From NCBI GenBank assembly GCA_004335835.1, contig RWJK01001635.1, positions 1,842 through 65,841 of the forward strand: a stretch of DNA of 64,000 nt. Direction: 5' to 3'. Positions within the stretch are counted from its first letter, which is position 1. Each line of letters opens with the position of its first letter. A model generated the notes under the pieces. The model had not been told where the DNA came from, ran no database searches, and saw only the letters and a list, made by a program, of their open reading frames with translations. The position numbers were made by a program, and so were the translations under genes. Source of the stretch: Scenedesmus sp. ARA3 (taxonomy: Eukaryota; Chlorophyta; Chlorophyceae; Sphaeropleales; Scenedesmaceae). Shown piece after piece: positions 12,101 to 23,017 of this stretch.

Positions 12101-14243
12101 TTTGCAAGGCCCCTATTGAGGGTGGTGTTTGTGTCACTGACTCACCTCAGGTGTATGTGTGGGTGGCTGCTATAACAACAACTAGCAGTTCCAAACCACC
12201 TTTCACAAGAGGCTGCATAGGTCAGGCTGGCTGTGGCAGTGTTTGTCAGATTGGAGCCTCTCTGTTCCAGAATTGCTTGGTGTGCTGTGGACATGGCATG
12301 ATGCGCCACTCGTGTTTTGCATATCTGGATGATCACACAGCCCCTGCTGTGTGCACACTGCAGCCGGCTTGGAAGGCCGACTATCATTGTCAACTTCAAT
12401 CAGCTTGCCTGTCGGACGTGCGGGCTTGTCTGCACAGACAAGTGCATGTACATGTACTGTCCACTTAATCAGCCCGGCCTATCAGGTGTGCAGGCTTTAG
12501 TCTCGAGCTTACACTGTGGACTTTTTGCTTGTATGCTACTGCTGCTGATGCATGCATTTTGCAAATGGTGAGGTGTCAGATTGACTTGGATGGTGTGCCT
12601 CGCTGTTGCACAGTTGGCAGCGTCATCACCGACTGTGATGACTACACGTGCAGCAGCAGCCACGGCGCCATGTGTAGTTTACTGCTGCAGCATCAAGCTG
12701 TCTGCAGTTACAGCAAATCTGTAGCACCTATGCAGGCGAATCATGCCTTACAAAAGTGCTGATCACTTCGATGTCTGCAGGGGAGAAAGTTTGTTTGTAT
12801 GCTGTTTCTGTACTGTCTGCTTAGATGTTTGTGTGCTTTGCTTGCTTGGAACTTGCTTGTGCTGCATGCCATGCTGATTTCACACACGCGTCCCCAAGCA
12901 CAATGCTCTCAGCTGATTCCTGACAGCTGCTGGTGCTTCTCAGTGCTTCAGCGCAGCCCATGCCGTGCCCCTTTTTGCATTTTTTGTGTTCACTTGCTAG
13001 GTTAGTGCCATGTGAGCCCAATTGCTGAGGCTCCCAGCCCGATTGCTTAGGCATACTATGCCATCAGTAATGCCTGGTCTCTGTTTCGTGAACTGCATTG
13101 CGCAGATGCAGAAGCAGTTCTCTTGGCTGCTGCAGTGTGTGCAAAAGCAGTGTCAGCTGTAGCTGGCCTTGTTACACCAGGTTGGCTTGAGGCAGCTTCT
13201 GCTTACTGAGATGTGTTTGATATCAGAATCGATTCAGCGGGCCTGCACAATGTTTGCATGCTGCTTCAGTACTTGTTCTGCAGTACTTGGTAGGTGGATC
13301 AGTACAGCATTGCGCCCATTCGGTGTTATCAAGACTAGACTGCCGCTGGTTGCGGCTTGGCAGAACACGGTTCTCCAGGAACCCTTGCGTTGGCTCTGGT
13401 TGTGTGGACTCAAAAGCACTACAGTAAAAGCAGCAGGTGCGTCACTGTCATCAGGTGTGCCAGTCTGACAGGTATGCTCCGCATACTGCCTGATCAGCGG
13501 CAGTACTGACAGTATTTGAGGAGTGCGTCTGGTGTGTGTGTATGTACGTTGTCTGCGTCAGTGTCGTGCCCTGCTGCTGTATGCTGCGTTGCTCAGCCTC
13601 AGTGCAGCAGATGGCCGTGTTTTGTGCATGTTGGTATGGTGCCTGGCTTAAGCCTTGCTCAAGCTTGAGCACTATCCATTTGTTCGGCACTTGCTGAACT
13701 TATTGCTTTTACAAGCATTCTTGAAGTAGGCGTTCGCTGTGTGCATACCTGCCCAGTACGACCAGCTAAAGCCAAACCATCAGTCGGTTGTGGTCGTAGT
13801 TTGTCGGCTGGTACGTGGTATGCATACTCGTAGCCACAGGCCTTCGCCTCCTGGGAGGCGCAGCCAAACTGAAATTGTCGCCCCAACATGAGTCATACTG
13901 CCATTTCCTGGTTACATGACGTGGATGTACAGTGTATGGTGCTGGCAGCAATTCTACGGAATGTGGCCGTAGCTGTGTGGACACAGCAGGGTAACAATTT
14001 GCAACGAGTGGTATGGTGCAACCAAACCATTACCATACAATACATTACAATACAAACCCACTAGCAGTGCTAGTCCTGAGTCTGGCTGTCAAATCAGATG
14101 AAGACGCTTTATGGTTGCCGTCAGACCAAAACACATCAAGTTGATGTACCTTAAGTTGGTGCAAATGGTACTCAGCGATCTCAGGCCTGAATTGTGCTAA
14201 ATATCTTCAAGTGCTAATAACACCGTATTGAGGCTCAGCGAGC
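9181..14243. other. Five-kilobase stretch without a recognisable gene
   Basis: This is the 3' flank of the large protein gene and probably includes its 3' UTR. The longest frames (for example 10278-10841, + strand) are Cys/Ala/His-rich, show no domain and overlap frames on the other strand. Visible structure: a CTG run at 9204-9230, a GT microsatellite near 11363-11381, and a diverged tandem duplication (about 11470-11560 against 11630-11725, sharing a stretch ending GGGCCAAAGGAGCAAG). That duplication could be an exon echo of a gene I cannot read. Confidence 0.5.
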
Positions 14244-14678
14244 TCACGGCTTCCCTGAATCGGCTGCTGCACTGCAGTCTACATCTTTGCAGCCTGATGA
14301 GGCGCCAGCAGCAGCCCTGCCGCAACCCTGGCCCTCCGCACGCTGCAATTGCAAGCGCTCGGCAGGCGCATGCTGCACAACAGCCATGCCCACAAAGCGC
14401 TGCAGGCTCTTCCTGATGCCCCACTCCACAACACCCACCAGCTGCCACAACACAGACGCAGCATACAGCGCGTTCACCGCCAGCACAGCAACGCCAATGC
14501 ACGTGACAATTGCGAGGCTGGGGTTGTTGCTGCTCTCATGCAGCATGACCAGGGCGGCAGCTGCGCTGGCCAGGAACAGGCAGCACAGCCCCTGAAGCAA
14601 CACCCGGCCAGCTTGCGGGTGTGCATATGGCTTGCATGCAAGCCGCAGAAACACCATAGCTGCCAGCGCAATGTTCAT
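14244..14678 (-). CDS. Hypothetical membrane protein ORF, possibly a terminal exon
   Basis: A 144-residue open frame starts at ATG 14678. It has two strongly hydrophobic stretches, about residues 27-45 (QGLCCLFLASAAAALVML) and 53-78 (LAIVTCIGVAVLAVNAL onward), then a basic amphipathic segment (WGIRKSLQRF) and an Ala/Gly/Cys-rich tail. Composition and codon use look coding, unlike the surrounding triplet-derived frames. I do not recognise the family. It lies 187 bp downstream of the SPPA stop on the same strand, so it may be its own small gene or the last exon of a gene whose other exons I cannot see. No splice site was confirmed. Confidence 0.4.
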   Translation of the reverse strand: MNIALAAMVFLRLACKPYAHPQAGRVLLQGLCCLFLASAAAALVMLHESSNNPSLAIVTCIGVAVLAVNALYAASVLWQLVGVVEWGIRKSLQRFVGMAVVQHAPAERLQLQRAEGQGCGRAAAGASSGCKDVDCSAAADSGKP

Positions 14679-14864
14679 TCCAACTCACTCACAAGTGCCT
14701 GCCTGACTCAGTTCGTGACAGAGAACAAGCAACATCACGAACCACCTGTACTATGCAGCAAACTGTACAGCCGCCTGCTGCTGCAGCTTCAGCCCAGTAG
14801 AAGCTACGTGTGAATGTAACCTCCTGCAAGTACTGCTCTCATCACGCTTTCGCTGCCGCACCTG

Positions 14865-16990
14865 CTAGCACGAGTATGCCAGCAAGGGTGCCTCCAAGCT
14901 CAACATCTGCGGAGCCATCACATGCTGCTGCTGCTGCGACTGCACTGCTGCAGCCGCCAACCCAGCAAACGCTGCTGCTGCTGCTGCTGCTGCACCTGCT
15001 TCTGCTGGCGCATGCCCTGGGGCCGCAGCTGCTGCAGCTGCAGCTGCCAGTGCTGCTGGCATAGACAGCTGCTGCTGCATCTGCAGCCTGGCTACTGCTG
15101 CCTGCATGGCTTGCAGCTGCGGCAGCTGCTGCTGCTGAGCAGGGCCTGCCTGCAGTGCATTGTCCTGCCCAATGCTCCAGTAGTGGGCGGCAAACAACCC
15201 TAACATCCCAGCCGCTGCGTCTGCTGCTTCTGACAGCCGCGCTGCGGCTGCTGCTGCTGCAGCTGCTGCAGCTCCTGCTGTTGCTGACACTGCTGGCTGG
15301 TCGGTTGAGCCTGGCAGGGCTCCAGATGACTTGAGCAGAAGCAGCAGTGGAGGCACGCGCCTGCAGCAGCAGCAGCAGCAGACAGCATACATTCACACAG
15401 CCAGCAGCTTGCTGTGATCTGCTGGTTCAACTGCCATCATTTACATCGTCTGATGACTACCTGGCGCCTGTGCAATGCAACACGCCCTCGCAGATGCAGC
15501 TTCCCTGCCAACCTAGCAGCACAGCACAACCATGTGCAGCCCCTGCAGCAACACAACCCTTCATCAAGCTGCTGCCGCACCTTGGGGGCCACTCCACTGT
15601 CTGTGTCGCTGAGGGCTCCTCAGGCAGTCCTACCAGCTGCTTGGCCAGCTCCACTGCCCGGGACACCCCACCCAGCTCATCCACAAGCCCAGCCTGGCAC
15701 AGCAGCAGACACAGCGAGGCAAAGACAGCAGGTTTTAGTTGTGCTTGAAGATACGTAAGCTCCACTGCTTGCGATGTTCCACCCAGCTCATCTACCAGCC
15801 CAGCCTGGCAGCACAAGATTGATGTGGCGGCGGCAGCAGCAGCAGGGAAGTCAGCATGGCAAGTGTATGAAGGTATGTGCAGTCTCGACGGGACAGCTCC
15901 ACTGCCCGGGACACCCCACCCAGCTCATCAACAAACCCAGCCTGGCACAGCAACAACAACAAAAAGCCAAAAATGCAAAAGTACTTAGTTGTGTTTGTTG
16001 AGGGGGCACTTCAATTACTTTGCGAGTACCCACTCTGCCCAGCCTATCACAGCGCAGAAGCAAGGTGCAGCGCCGCCCACCTCCACTGCCTGTGCGCCAG
16101 ACCACACTCTGCCTTTGGCCAGCTCCCGAACGGCCTCCCTGCTCATGCCGCCCAAGGTCCAACACACCCAGTCTTGCAGTGCACAGCGGCAACCCATCAC
16201 TATCACAGCAGCAGTGCCCCCTGATAATCCCTTCCCCAAACAAACGCTCTACATGAGCAGCGAGACCAAAGCCGGCCTGGCACAGCAGTACTTCATTTCA
16301 AAACACAGCGCAGCATAATGCAGCAGCTCTCACCTCCACTGCCTGTGCTCCAGACCACACTCTGCCCTTGGCCAGCTGCCGCACCGCCTCCTTGCTCATG
16401 CCGCCCAAGGATCAACAAACCCAGCCTGAAGATGGCACAGCAGTGCCTTCTCAACAGCGAAACTGCACCCTCCACATATAAGTGCTCACATGCAAGACTG
16501 TGGCCCATGGATATTCTCCTCCCCCTCCCCCTAGAGTTGCTCTACACGAGCAGCAAGACCAAAGCCCGCCTGACACAGCAGTACTGCATTTTTTGCAGCA
16601 GCTCTCACCTCCACTGCCTGTTGCCCGGACCACACTCTGCCCTTGGCCAGCTGCCGCACTGCCTCCTTGCTCATGCCGCCCAGGGACCAACACACCCAGT
16701 CTGGCAGTGGCACAGCAGCAACCTATCACTACCACAGCAACACTGCCCCCTGATAATCCCCTCCCCAAACAAGTGCTTTACACGAGCAGCGAGACCAAAG
16801 CCGGCCTGGCACAGCAGTACTGCATTTCAAAACACAGGGCAGCAGAATGCAGCAGCGCCCACCTCAACTGCCTGTTGCCCAGACCACACTCTGCCCTTGG
16901 CCAGCTCCCGCACCGCCTCCTTGCTCATGCCGCGGCCTGCTGCCACCTCAGAAAGAAAGCTGTCATACGTGGCATCCATCATGCCCTCAA

Positions 16991-16991
<1 letters not shown>
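14865..16991 (-). CDS. SPPA: Plastid-type signal peptide peptidase A (SppA, protease IV, family S49), 3' part
   Basis: Three exons are readable on the minus strand: 16991-16863 (43 codons), 15693-15581 and 15360-14865 (stop TAG). They join in frame. The first encodes VEGMMDATYDSFLSEVA, then GRGMSKEAVRELAKGRVWSG and QQAVE. The second encodes AGLVDELGGVSRAVELAKQL and ends EWPPR. Together these match the SppA C-terminal block (YD.F...VA..RGMS...v...AqGRVWtG.qAl..GLVD.LGG...Ai..Ak). The third is an Ala/Gln-rich tail with MLGLFAAHYWSIG. In plants SppA is a thylakoid serine protease with a Ser-Lys dyad. The exons for that dyad are not in the window, because the gene runs into the gap at 17116-17165 and nothing SppA-like follows. 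All introns contain echo copies (15768-15945 and 16055-16720). Confidence 0.8.
15768..15945 (-). repeat. Two 5' echoes of the SPPA exon AGLVDELGG
   Basis: Reading the minus strand, copies of the acceptor plus GLVDELGG..(S/R)AVEL start near 15941 and 15811, ahead of the true exon at 15693. Both keep a CAG acceptor and then diverge. Confidence 0.8.
16055..16720 (-). repeat. Three 3' echoes of the SPPA exon GRVWSG
   Basis: Copies of the exon end (GGMS(K/R)EAVR(E/Q)LAKGRVWSG) lie at about 16604-16700, 16325-16420 and 16075-16170. All share a novel upstream stretch translating DWVCW(S/T)LGG that the true exon (16863-16991) lacks. They therefore probably derive from one another after a first duplication. 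A further partial copy of the exon start is at 17025-17080. Confidence 0.8.
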
Positions 16992-17026
<35 letters not shown>

Positions 17027-17076
17027 TGCCACCTCAGCCAGGAAGCTGTCAGATGTGGCATCCATCATGCCCTCCA

Positions 17077-17115
<39 letters not shown>

Positions 17116-17165
17116 NNNNNNNNNNNNNNNNNNNNNNNNNNNNNNNNNNNNNNNNNNNNNNNNNN
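17116..17165. other. Assembly gap (50 N) next to a CAG repeat
   Basis: Exactly 50 N follow a (CAG)n run inside the SPPA gene. The size is a placeholder. The right flank is dispersed repeat copy B, so this join may be wrong. Confidence 0.95.
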
Positions 17166-17285
17166 ATATGAAGTTGAAGACAGCAGCCATGGTGGCAGGG
17201 GGCGCCTCCTAGATGCGTGAGTGAGCAAGATGTTGCATCCAGCTATTGCAAACTGTGTTTACATGCCAATGCAAGCTTTTTACTA
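17166..17285 (+). repeat. Dispersed repeat, copy B
   Basis: Near-identical to 2178-2297 and begins directly at the assembly gap. Confidence 0.8.
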
Positions 17286-18055
17286 GTACCCTGTGCAGCT
17301 TCTTTGTGTGGGGGAAGGTAGGGGTTAGGGAACTAGGGTAAGAGAGGGTAGGGGGAAGGGTGGGGGAAGGGTGGGGGAAGGGTGGATGGGGTGGGGGGAA
17401 TGGTGGGGGAAGGGTGGACTGGGCTGGGGGATGGGTGGTTTCCCTCACTTGGAAATAATAGTGTAGCTGAGTGACAACCGATGGGTTACCACAGTCAACA
17501 GTGCGATGTGACTGGCGCATGACCACCCATCACATGCCAGTCCATAAACACAAGTCACAAGTTGCCAGCACAAATGCAACATAATGATTACTCTTTCGGC
17601 TGGAAGAGGTCCCCCATGCCACGTTGCGCCTCACTCAGTGACCGCAGTGACTGCAGTTTTTTTGGTGACTGCAGTTGCGCAGCACCAGCACCAGCTCGCT
17701 GCTGAGCTGCTTCTACACTGCTGCACCACCACTGTTCAGCTGTTGTTTGCGGCAAGCAGAGTGAAGCAGTGCACACCTCACATAAACACAGGACAGCTCC
17801 CAACTCAGGTCTGCGGTACAAGGCTGCAACCTAGATGCCACAAATGCCATCACTTTTGATGACACACCGCATGTGCAAGTGTTGTCGCGTCTTTGCACAG
17901 CCATAGCCCTGGTGTTTCAAGACACCGCAACAAAGCCACCAATCCAGGCACCACATGTACAGCCAGCAGTTATGCACGCTGCATGCATCAACAGTACAGC
18001 CGAGTATGGTCTACAGGCACGGCAGCCGCATCTATGTGGCAGGTGATCAGTCTGT
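17286..18055. other. Intergenic, with a G-rich tract
   Basis: Bases 17310-17435 are a G-rich tract on the + strand, built of irregular GGGGGAAGGGTG units with many runs of three or more G. The rest is the 3' flank of the minus-strand gene ending at 18056. I see no gene. Confidence 0.6.
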
Positions 18056-19528
18056 TCAACAGTCAGCACCGTCATCAACATCACTGTCAACGTCATCAGC
18101 ATCACCATTGTCGCCAACATCGTCATCATCTTCATCGGCGTCATCATCGTCAGGCACACCGCCACCGTCCAACTTTGTTTGCAGCCTGCGGAGCGCCGCA
18201 CTGCACTCATCGCTGCGCTGCTCCTGCGCTGCGGCTAGCAGCTGGGCCATCTGCTGACTGCTGATCCGCTCAAGCAGCAACCGTGGCAGGCCAGCTGACA
18301 GCGCCCTGATGATCTTGGGGAATCCACCCTCCACAGCTGCGTTTGGCAGCGCATATGCTGCCTCACTGCTGAGCTGCGCAACTGCTGGTATGGCGCACAA
18401 TGCTCCGACACTGCTGCAGCTGCCCTTGCCCACTGCTGCATGCAGCAGCTCAAGTAGTGTTGCGCTGCCGATGCCTGCTGCTGCTGGCAGGCTGCATGTC
18501 TGCAAGGGCACCAGGCCTCGTGCAAGGGCTGCCCGCATTAGCCCAAGCACTGCGCTGCTGCTGATGCCCGCTGCTGCTGGCAGCCTGACCAACTCTGCTT
18601 GCCCTGCGCCGTGCTTGAGGGCTGCGTGCAGCAGCTGCAGCACTGTCTCACTGCTGAGCTGCTGTGCTGCCGGCAGCTGACACAGCCTGTGTGCAGAAGA
18701 GAGGCGCTTGCTGCTGCAAGCTACCAGCAGCAAGTCTGCCAATGCATGTGTGCTTAGCTGCGCTGCTGCGGACAGCAGAAGTAACAAGGATCAGACAACC
18801 AGTTGCTCTTGTGCTCTTGCCAGCATGCATGTAACGGCAGTCGCAAGTAAGGTGACGACCATACCATGCATGATACATGCATTGCTGTGCACTTTCAAGT
18901 AACACTGGTCAATCTGGTGCAGGAATCCCCCTCAGGGCCTAGACTCTACAGATTTCAAAGCTCAGTGAGCTAGTGCCTCAGCCAGGTTTAAAACCACTCT
19001 TACCCTGTCGTAACTGCAGCAAACAATAACAGCTCCTGCAGGTATGTCGGTTTGCACGCCCAGCTGCTGCTGCGCCTGCACCCACACCTTCACTCCTGCC
19101 ATGTCCTGATGTCCTGATGCCACCATGCTGTCTGCTGCTTCCAGCAGCTGTGCGTATGTGATGCGCATGCCAGCTGACACCAGCTGTTCAGCAACTGCAC
19201 GGGGCACTGCTGGCAGGTTGAGCAGAAGCCTTGTCACATGCTGTGCTGTTGCAGGTGCCTTGCGCAGCAGCAGTGCTCCAAGCCACCCTACTGCCTGCAT
19301 GTGCTTCCCTACAGTGTAGATGCTCGCCCGTGATGTATCTACGGCAGATTCGAGCATAGCAAAGCTGCCGCTGCGAGCTATGATTGTCTCCACACTTTGC
19401 TGAAAGCTCTTGCTGCTTGCTGCCAGGCAAGCCAGGCCCTGCGGGCCTAGCTCTGCGATCACAGGGGGCACATCAAGAACAAAAGCTAGGCAGGCTTGAT
19501 CGGAGCACGCCTCAACATGATCTGCCAT
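18056..19528 (-). CDS. F-box-like protein with ~33-residue helical repeats, copy A
   Basis: The minus-strand model has two exons, 19528-19004 (175 codons, donor GTAAGA) and 18757-18056, joining in phase 0 to give 408 residues. The N-terminus (VLDVPPVIAELGPQGLACLA, then ASSKSFQQSV) resembles an F-box helix bundle of the type that recruits SCF ubiquitin ligase. The middle is helical and Ala/Leu-rich. Exon 2 has four repeats of 31-33 residues of the form LPAA..LSS..VL.LL.AAL, which look like alpha-solenoid units. The C-terminus is a strongly acidic Asp tail of about 30 residues. It is a paralogue of 25450-27118 but lacks the ~45 residues that open exon 2 there, so part of exon 2 has been lost or the intron boundary has moved. 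Function is not known. Substrate adaptor is the best guess. Confidence 0.65.
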
Positions 19529-21612
19529 TTCAGATACAACGGAGGTTTAGCCTTTTAAATACTGTCAACAAGGGGAGTACGGCTACAGGGCGTGCACCTC
19601 CCGCTGACTCTAATCAAGTTCTGCGACGAGTTGCTGGGACGTTGTGGCGCCGAGGTTTAACCACGTCATGGGCGATTGCATTTTCATGTCAGACACGCAA
19701 TAGTCATCTGTGACGTAATAGAGTGTTGTGGCGGTACCAGCACGCTTGTGAAAATCTTCAGCCCACGTTTGTTCAATAACCTTGGCTTCGCGCCATCAGC
19801 CACATCAAGAACTGCCACGTGAGGATAATGACTTGAAACCGCACATTTCCCCCAGATCTTCACTACCGCTTCTGTTCAGCTACTGTAGAAGTTGCACACA
19901 CTGTGCTGCATGTCACTGTCAAGCCAGTGGCACATGGCGCGCAGGTGCCATGGCGCTGGTGCCGGTCTCAGCTTCACAACAGCCCAGCTTTTGCATAGCA
20001 TGCCTTGATCTATACATACCTCACACTGGCAGTGTTCACACGATGGTAAGCCGGCAGACAAAACTTCGCCGCTGCCGTCACCCTCTACCTGCAGCTGCCG
20101 CACACTGCTGCAGCACATCGTAAACAGGCGAGCATCTGCACTGACCAGGCCAGACAAGGCGATTTGCTGCCCCGCCGCCACCAACACCGCCCTCTGCATG
20201 CACAACTGCTCATTGCAGGCACCTGCTCCACGACGGCTCTATGCAACAAGACGCGCGCAAAACCTTAAAGGCAACAAAATTTGTTTTTTGTTACCAGGGG
20301 GGACGAAATCCTGCTGGCTAGTCACACACAGCAGTCAGGCGAACCTGACTGCTAGGGACACAAAGGCAAAAACATTGCAGGCAAGCATACAGAAACGCCT
20401 CCAGGGTTGACCAGAACAGCAGCATTGCAGCTAACGCTTGATTCCACCAGATAATTCAGTGCCACATCAGCGGCGACTGCGTACCAGCTGCCTCTAAATT
20501 GACCAGTCTAGGCACTGCCAGCTGCCGCCCCGCTGCCACCGCCAGCGCCTCCTGCATGCAGAGGTCTTGACTGACTGCCCCAACCACGGCTGCATTCAAT
20601 CCTAGGCTGCCCGCATGCACATGCACAGCAAAAGCACAACATGTCTGCTTAGGTGACCCGTCACACCGATTCACTGTGCTTGTGCAGCAAAAACTTTGGC
20701 ACAAGCGCCGCGCACCTGATGACACGGCACAGGGTACATATGCAACCATGCATGCACAAACCTAAGCAAATGCAGCCAAGAAGACTGCAAGGCCACCAAT
20801 CATGCAGCTACAGCCTGCATGCAGTCTGCAGATGCATGCACCATCGCCTGCACGCAACAGCGCCAAACACAGACTGACCAGCTTCAAGCCTGCCACCATG
20901 TCGGCAACTAGTCTGCATGCTGAGCAACTGTAAAGTTTGTCAAACCTGGCAACGTCTGTCGCCGCACAAACCAGCAGCTATGCTGCCACTGCCACACACT
21001 GTCACTCCACCAAGACATCGTTCTTGCTTGCCTTTTCAAACAGCCTTGAAGCCTCCATCATGCCAGCCCAACTCAGATGCATGCACAACTGTGCTGCAGG
21101 CCTGCTGCTCTGACACCATGACCCATCCCCAAAGAAAACCACACACAGGACTGCTGCAAACACCATGCACGTGCCTGTGTTGGCCACCTGGGTGAGCTAT
21201 CTGCAGCCGCTGCATTGCTGCGCCGCTGCAGCTGGGCTGCAGCGCTGCTGGCAGCCTGAACACGTACCCTTACATAAGCGTATACGCCGCGTACAGAGGC
21301 TCTTGACTGCCATATGTGGCAAAGCTGTACAGCTTGTGCAGGTGGCAGCATCTCCTGCCATTGATGCATGCCAATGCATTGCATGCCATCTTAGATGGTG
21401 CCGAGACCCACATGTAACTGTCATCTCAAACAGAATGCATGCTCCGCACAAACGGCAACAACTGCAAGCCCTTTGAGGGGGTAGGTGGAAACTCACAAAG
21501 GAGGCATGCTGAGTGCAGGGAAACTCACACTTCATGCAGCAACTGCTACCAGAATTGCTTTTTCAGCCTTGCAACAGCTGCTTGCTGAACAGCCATCATC
21601 AAACAGCAACTG
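19529..21612. other. Intergenic with decayed copies of the PRMT last exon
   Basis: No intact gene seen. It contains PRMT tail copies at 20121-20202 and 20457-20620. The flank 19600-20200 is homologous to 27200-27880 (the AACCTTGGCTTC stretch and the CTGCAGCACATCGTAAACAG stretch are shared), so it belongs to the segmental duplication that carries the F-box-like gene. Confidence 0.55.
20121..20620 (-). repeat. Two decayed copies of the PRMT terminal exon
   Basis: The copy at 20457-20620 is nearly full length (GSLGLNAAVVGAVSQDLCMQ, then EALAVAAGRQLAV). The base triplet corresponding to its acceptor CAG now reads CAT. The copy at 20121-20202 keeps only the central part (ALSGLVSADA). Confidence 0.75.
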
Positions 21613-22926
21613 CTACCGCTGCTGCACTGCCGCCCAGAACGCGCCTAACACATCGCCAGTCACCTCCTCATCCTCTTCCACAGTCAGCTTCTCCAGGCGT
21701 GACAGCCCTGTCAGCTGCATCAGCCCCTGCTGCGTCAGCCCGCCATTGCCCTCGATATCCAACGCTGTGAGCTGCTTCAGCTGGCCAACAGCCGCCAGAA
21801 ACTCTGTGCTGCCTAAGTCAATGCTGCAACTGCGCAACTACAAGTGCTGCAGGCGCTTCAAGCTGCGTGCAAGCGCAACTGCTGCCACCTCCCCCACCCC
21901 GCAATGCAGGGTGTCCAGCTGCAGGCATGTCAAGCCAGTGAGCGCCGTCAGCGCCAGTGCATCACCAGGCACGATGCGGACAGAGTCCAGCGCCAACTCT
22001 CTGAGGCACGTCAGGCCTGTTAGCCTGCCACAGATAGCCAGGGCCTGCTCCTACAGCAGTGCATCTTCAAATGCATAGTCCCTGCCAAGCAGCATCAGGT
22101 CGGTGAGCTGGGTAGCAGCTGCTGCACCGGCTAGGATGGTTGCCCTAGACTGCCTGTTGGGTGGGCTGTTGAAGAACACTTCTAGTCCACGCAGCTGCGG
22201 CAGCAGCGCCCACATTGGTGCAGCTGCTGCTGCAGGCTGGTCGTCATTGTAGTCGAGCCGCAGCACCTGCAGTGCTGGCAGCTTGGCTAGCTCCAGCACT
22301 GCATGCTGCTCTGCAAAGTCGGGGCGTATGGTGAGGTGCTGCAGCTGCGTCAATGCCAGCAGAGGCGCTGTGTCGTTGCACTTATCCAGCTGTAAAAACT
22401 GCAGTTGTGCTGGCAGCGCCGCTCCCCCGTACTTGTTGTGTGGAATGGACAGCTTGGTCAGCTGTGTGAGGTGCAGCAGGCTCGGCAATGCTGCCTCCTT
22501 GTCATAATCGTCTACAGCACGCACCTCACGTGCAATGCCTAACCAATCCACTGACTTGGAGGGTAGCTGAATGCGGGTAAAATCCACCTCGAGCTCCTGC
22601 AGTGGCAGCGGCTGCTACAGTGCATGCCACAGCTGCCGCCTGAAGCCCTTCAGCCTGCCCTCCATCTTGAGCGACGTCAGGCGGCTGAGCTGCGCAATGC
22701 CAGCAAAGAAGCCGGCCGGCGGCTTGTGACTGTATTTGTTGCTCTCTAGGTGCAACTCCTGCAGGCTGCTGAGGCCCACAATCTGGCTGAGCTCTGGTAA
22801 GGCTGCTGCAGCAGCTGGGCCGGGCTGCAGCTCCAGGTGCAGGTGTGTCAGGCTGTGGCCGGGCAGCAGCCGCAGCAGCGCTGGTGCTGCTGGCAGATCA
22901 CTGTGGAACTTGGCCAAGCACCAGCC

Positions 22927-23017
<91 letters not shown>

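Noticed and set aside
17310..17435. Telomere-like repeat
   Set aside because: Units are irregular GGGGGAAGGGTG variants, not TTTAGGG or TTTTAGGG.
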